From positions 1 to 13,038 of the forward strand of contig DAOUAJ010000187.1 in the NCBI GenBank assembly GCA_034433615.1: DNA of 13,038 nt, read 5' to 3'. The notes beneath the pieces were generated by a model. That model was given only the letters and a program-made list of their open reading frames with translations. It did no database searches and had not been told where the DNA came from. Both the position numbers and the translations under genes were made by a program. This DNA comes from DAOUAJ01 sp034433615. Lineage in GTDB: Bacteria > Chloroflexota > Anaerolineae > DUEN01. Positions 11,930 to 13,038 of the stretch are shown here, in pieces; positions within the stretch are counted from its first letter, which is position 1; every line of letters starts with the position of its first letter.

Positions 11930-12403
11930 GTGAAGATCAGGCGACGGGCACGCATGGCGGTGCTCCAGGCGCTCTTCGAGATAGATCTGGCAGGGCATGA
12001 CCCGGAGAGGGTGCTGGCAGAGCGGCTCAGCCACATCAACCTGCCTCCGGCTGGTCAGGCCTTCGCTCGCCGCCTCCTTCACGGTGTCCTGGCTCACTGC
12101 ACGACCCTGGACAAGGTGATCGCTCACTATGCCCCCGAATGGCCCGTGGAGCAGATGGCAGCCATTGACCGTAACGTCTTGCGTATGGCGCTGTACGAGA
12201 TTGCAGCCGAAGAAGATGTCCCCTTCAAAGTAGCCATCAACGAAGCGGTGGAACTGGCTAAGGCGTTTGGCAGTGATGCCAGCCCGCGTTTCGTCAACGG
12301 TGTTTTAGGTTCGGTTATGGCACAGGGGCAACGATTCGCCTTGCCCCAGGTGCGAAATGATCAGGAATCATCGGTGGCTATGGAAGACTCCTCCACCGAT
12401 TGA
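11930..12403 (+). CDS. nusB: Transcription antitermination protein NusB
   Basis: This 157-residue all-helical RNA-binding protein works with NusE (S10) at boxA sites in rRNA operons. It starts with GTG 11930 behind GGGGGTGAG. RRRARMAVLQALFEIDLAG (4-22) is the family opening, with the Arg-rich RNA-contact start. QMAAIDRNVLRMALYEI (85-101) and VPFKVAINEAVELAKAFG followed by SPRFVNGVLGSV are the diagnostic C-terminal helices. The last 25 residues are an acidic, polar extension. It is 17 bases after asp23, and its stop is 7 bases before the tat gene, indicating co-transcription. Confidence 0.96.
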   Translation: MKIRRRARMAVLQALFEIDLAGHDPERVLAERLSHINLPPAGQAFARRLLHGVLAHCTTLDKVIAHYAPEWPVEQMAAIDRNVLRMALYEIAAEEDVPFKVAINEAVELAKAFGSDASPRFVNGVLGSVMAQGQRFALPQVRNDQESSVAMEDSSTD

Positions 12404-12410
12404 GGACGGA

Positions 12411-13038
12411 ATGACTATGAACATCTTGGGGGTTGGACCTTGGGAACTGATTCTGGTAGCTGTCCTGGCCCTCATTTTTATTGGGCCAGAGAAACTGCCT
12501 GAGCTCATGCGGCAAATTGGGCGAACGGCAGGTGAGCTGCGCCGTATGTCGTCCGCCCTCACAGCGGAGTTCAAGGAAGGGCTGGCTCCGTTGCAAGAGG
12601 TCAGTGACGAACTGACCTTGGTTCCCAAGAAAGAGGAAAAGAAGGGTGACGGAAAGACCCAGCAGCCGGCCGCTGCCACCAAAGTCGCCCTATCCCCTGC
12701 CCCGACTGCCGCGCCAGAGGGCCTCCAATCGTCCCAGCGCAGCGTAACTGAGGCTCTGGCTGCTGGAGGAGAGGAACGGATGGCTGCGTCGCCCGCGGCG
12801 ACTTCCGCCTCTGCGGGCAAGGCTGTGGCCGAACCGGCGAAGGTCACGCCAGAGGCGGCGGTCACAGCAACTGGCGTGAGTGTCACCGGTGAGGCGCAGC
12901 CCGCGCTGGCTGAAGAGGCATCTTCCATCGCGACCACGCCGGAAGCCGCCGTCGAAGCGATCCAAGAACGGCCATCAGCAGAAGCCGTAGTAGCGTCTTC
13001 GGGCTTCTCTGACACGGTGGTCGCCGGGGATGCGCCAG
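12411..13038 (+). CDS. Sec-independent (twin-arginine) translocase TatA/TatB-like protein, 5' part
   Basis: The frame stays open from ATG 12411 to the window end (209 codons), so the gene is incomplete. Residues 11-25 (WELILVAVLALIFIG) form one membrane segment, followed by GPEKLPEL (25-32), the Gly-Pro hinge seen in TatB, and an amphipathic helix RQIGRTAGELRRM with EFKEGL. TatA/TatB proteins recognise twin-arginine substrates and build the export pore with TatC in the cytoplasmic membrane. GPxxLP favours TatB over TatA, but single-gene TatA/B types exist. From about residue 75 on it is a low-complexity Ala/Pro/Thr/Glu-rich tail of over 130 residues, much longer than in usual members. The alternative start ATG 12417 would drop two residues. 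A long minus-strand frame opposite is a shadow. Confidence 0.88.
   Translation, partial: MTMNILGVGPWELILVAVLALIFIGPEKLPELMRQIGRTAGELRRMSSALTAEFKEGLAPLQEVSDELTLVPKKEEKKGDGKTQQPAAATKVALSPAPTAAPEGLQSSQRSVTEALAAGGEERMAASPAATSASAGKAVAEPAKVTPEAAVTATGVSVTGEAQPALAEEASSIATTPEAAVEAIQERPSAEAVVASSGFSDTVVAGDAP

Noticed and set aside
12368..13015. Minus-strand frame of 215 codons at the right end
   Set aside because: It covers the tat gene, whose membrane segment and GPEKLP motif are clear. The Ala/Ser-rich composition mirrors the low-complexity tail.
1..13038. CRISPR arrays, tRNA/rRNA genes, transposases, phage or toxin-antitoxin genes
   Set aside because: No regularly spaced direct repeats, no cloverleaf with TTCGA arm, and no mobile-element protein motifs were seen; all large frames are explained by housekeeping genes.

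Overview
The window reads as chromosomal housekeeping DNA from a high-GC bacterium, most likely a Chloroflexota (Anaerolineae-like) species. The clues are two Asp23/Gls24-family genes, a FakA (DAK2-type) plus DegV pair, a RecG with an N-terminal helical extension, a SepIVA/DivIVA-like coiled-coil gene between coaD and the DUF177-rpmF pair, and dense packing on one strand. The taxonomy is inferred from gene content and remembered family sequences, not from a search.

Layout. The 3' end of rlmN (2-652) is followed by a spacer with a strong inverted repeat, then rpe (837-1502). The one gene on the minus strand is rpmB (1606-1788). It faces rpe, has a clear intrinsic terminator between the two, and has its own promoter and a GC-rich leader hairpin. 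A long plus-strand run follows: asp23/yloU-like (1983-2339), fakA-like (2386-4104), degV/fakB-like (4128-4973), recG (5006-7522), coaD (7540-8091) and the SepIVA-like gene (8122-8643). A spacer with a possible terminator and a perfect-consensus sigma-70 promoter (8740-8768) opens the second run: DUF177/yceD (8806-9327), rpmF (9388-9573), fabD (9600-10544), a 174-bp spacer with a large palindrome, fabG (10719-11465), a second asp23 gene (11502-11912), nusB (11930-12403) and the start of a tatA/tatB-like gene that runs off the end (12411-13038).

How the genes fit together. The theme is ribosome and rRNA maturation (RlmN, L28, DUF177, L32, NusB) combined with lipid precursor supply (FakA, DegV/FakB, CoaD for coenzyme A, FabD, FabG). 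RecG, the SepIVA-like protein and the Tat component add DNA repair, cell envelope or division, and export. From memory, the order resembles three separate Bacillus subtilis loci (rlmN...rpe...rpmB-yloU-yloV...recG...fabD-fabG; coaD...ylbN-rpmF; yqhY-nusB) and the actinobacterial coaD-sepIVA-DUF177-rpmF block, joined into one stretch.

I saw no CRISPR array, tRNA, rRNA, transposase or phage gene. No gap between genes exceeds 200 bp. The least ordinary items are the SepIVA-like gene with its apparent AUC start, the rpmB leader hairpin, the intergenic palindromes, and the promoter abutting a terminator at about 8740.
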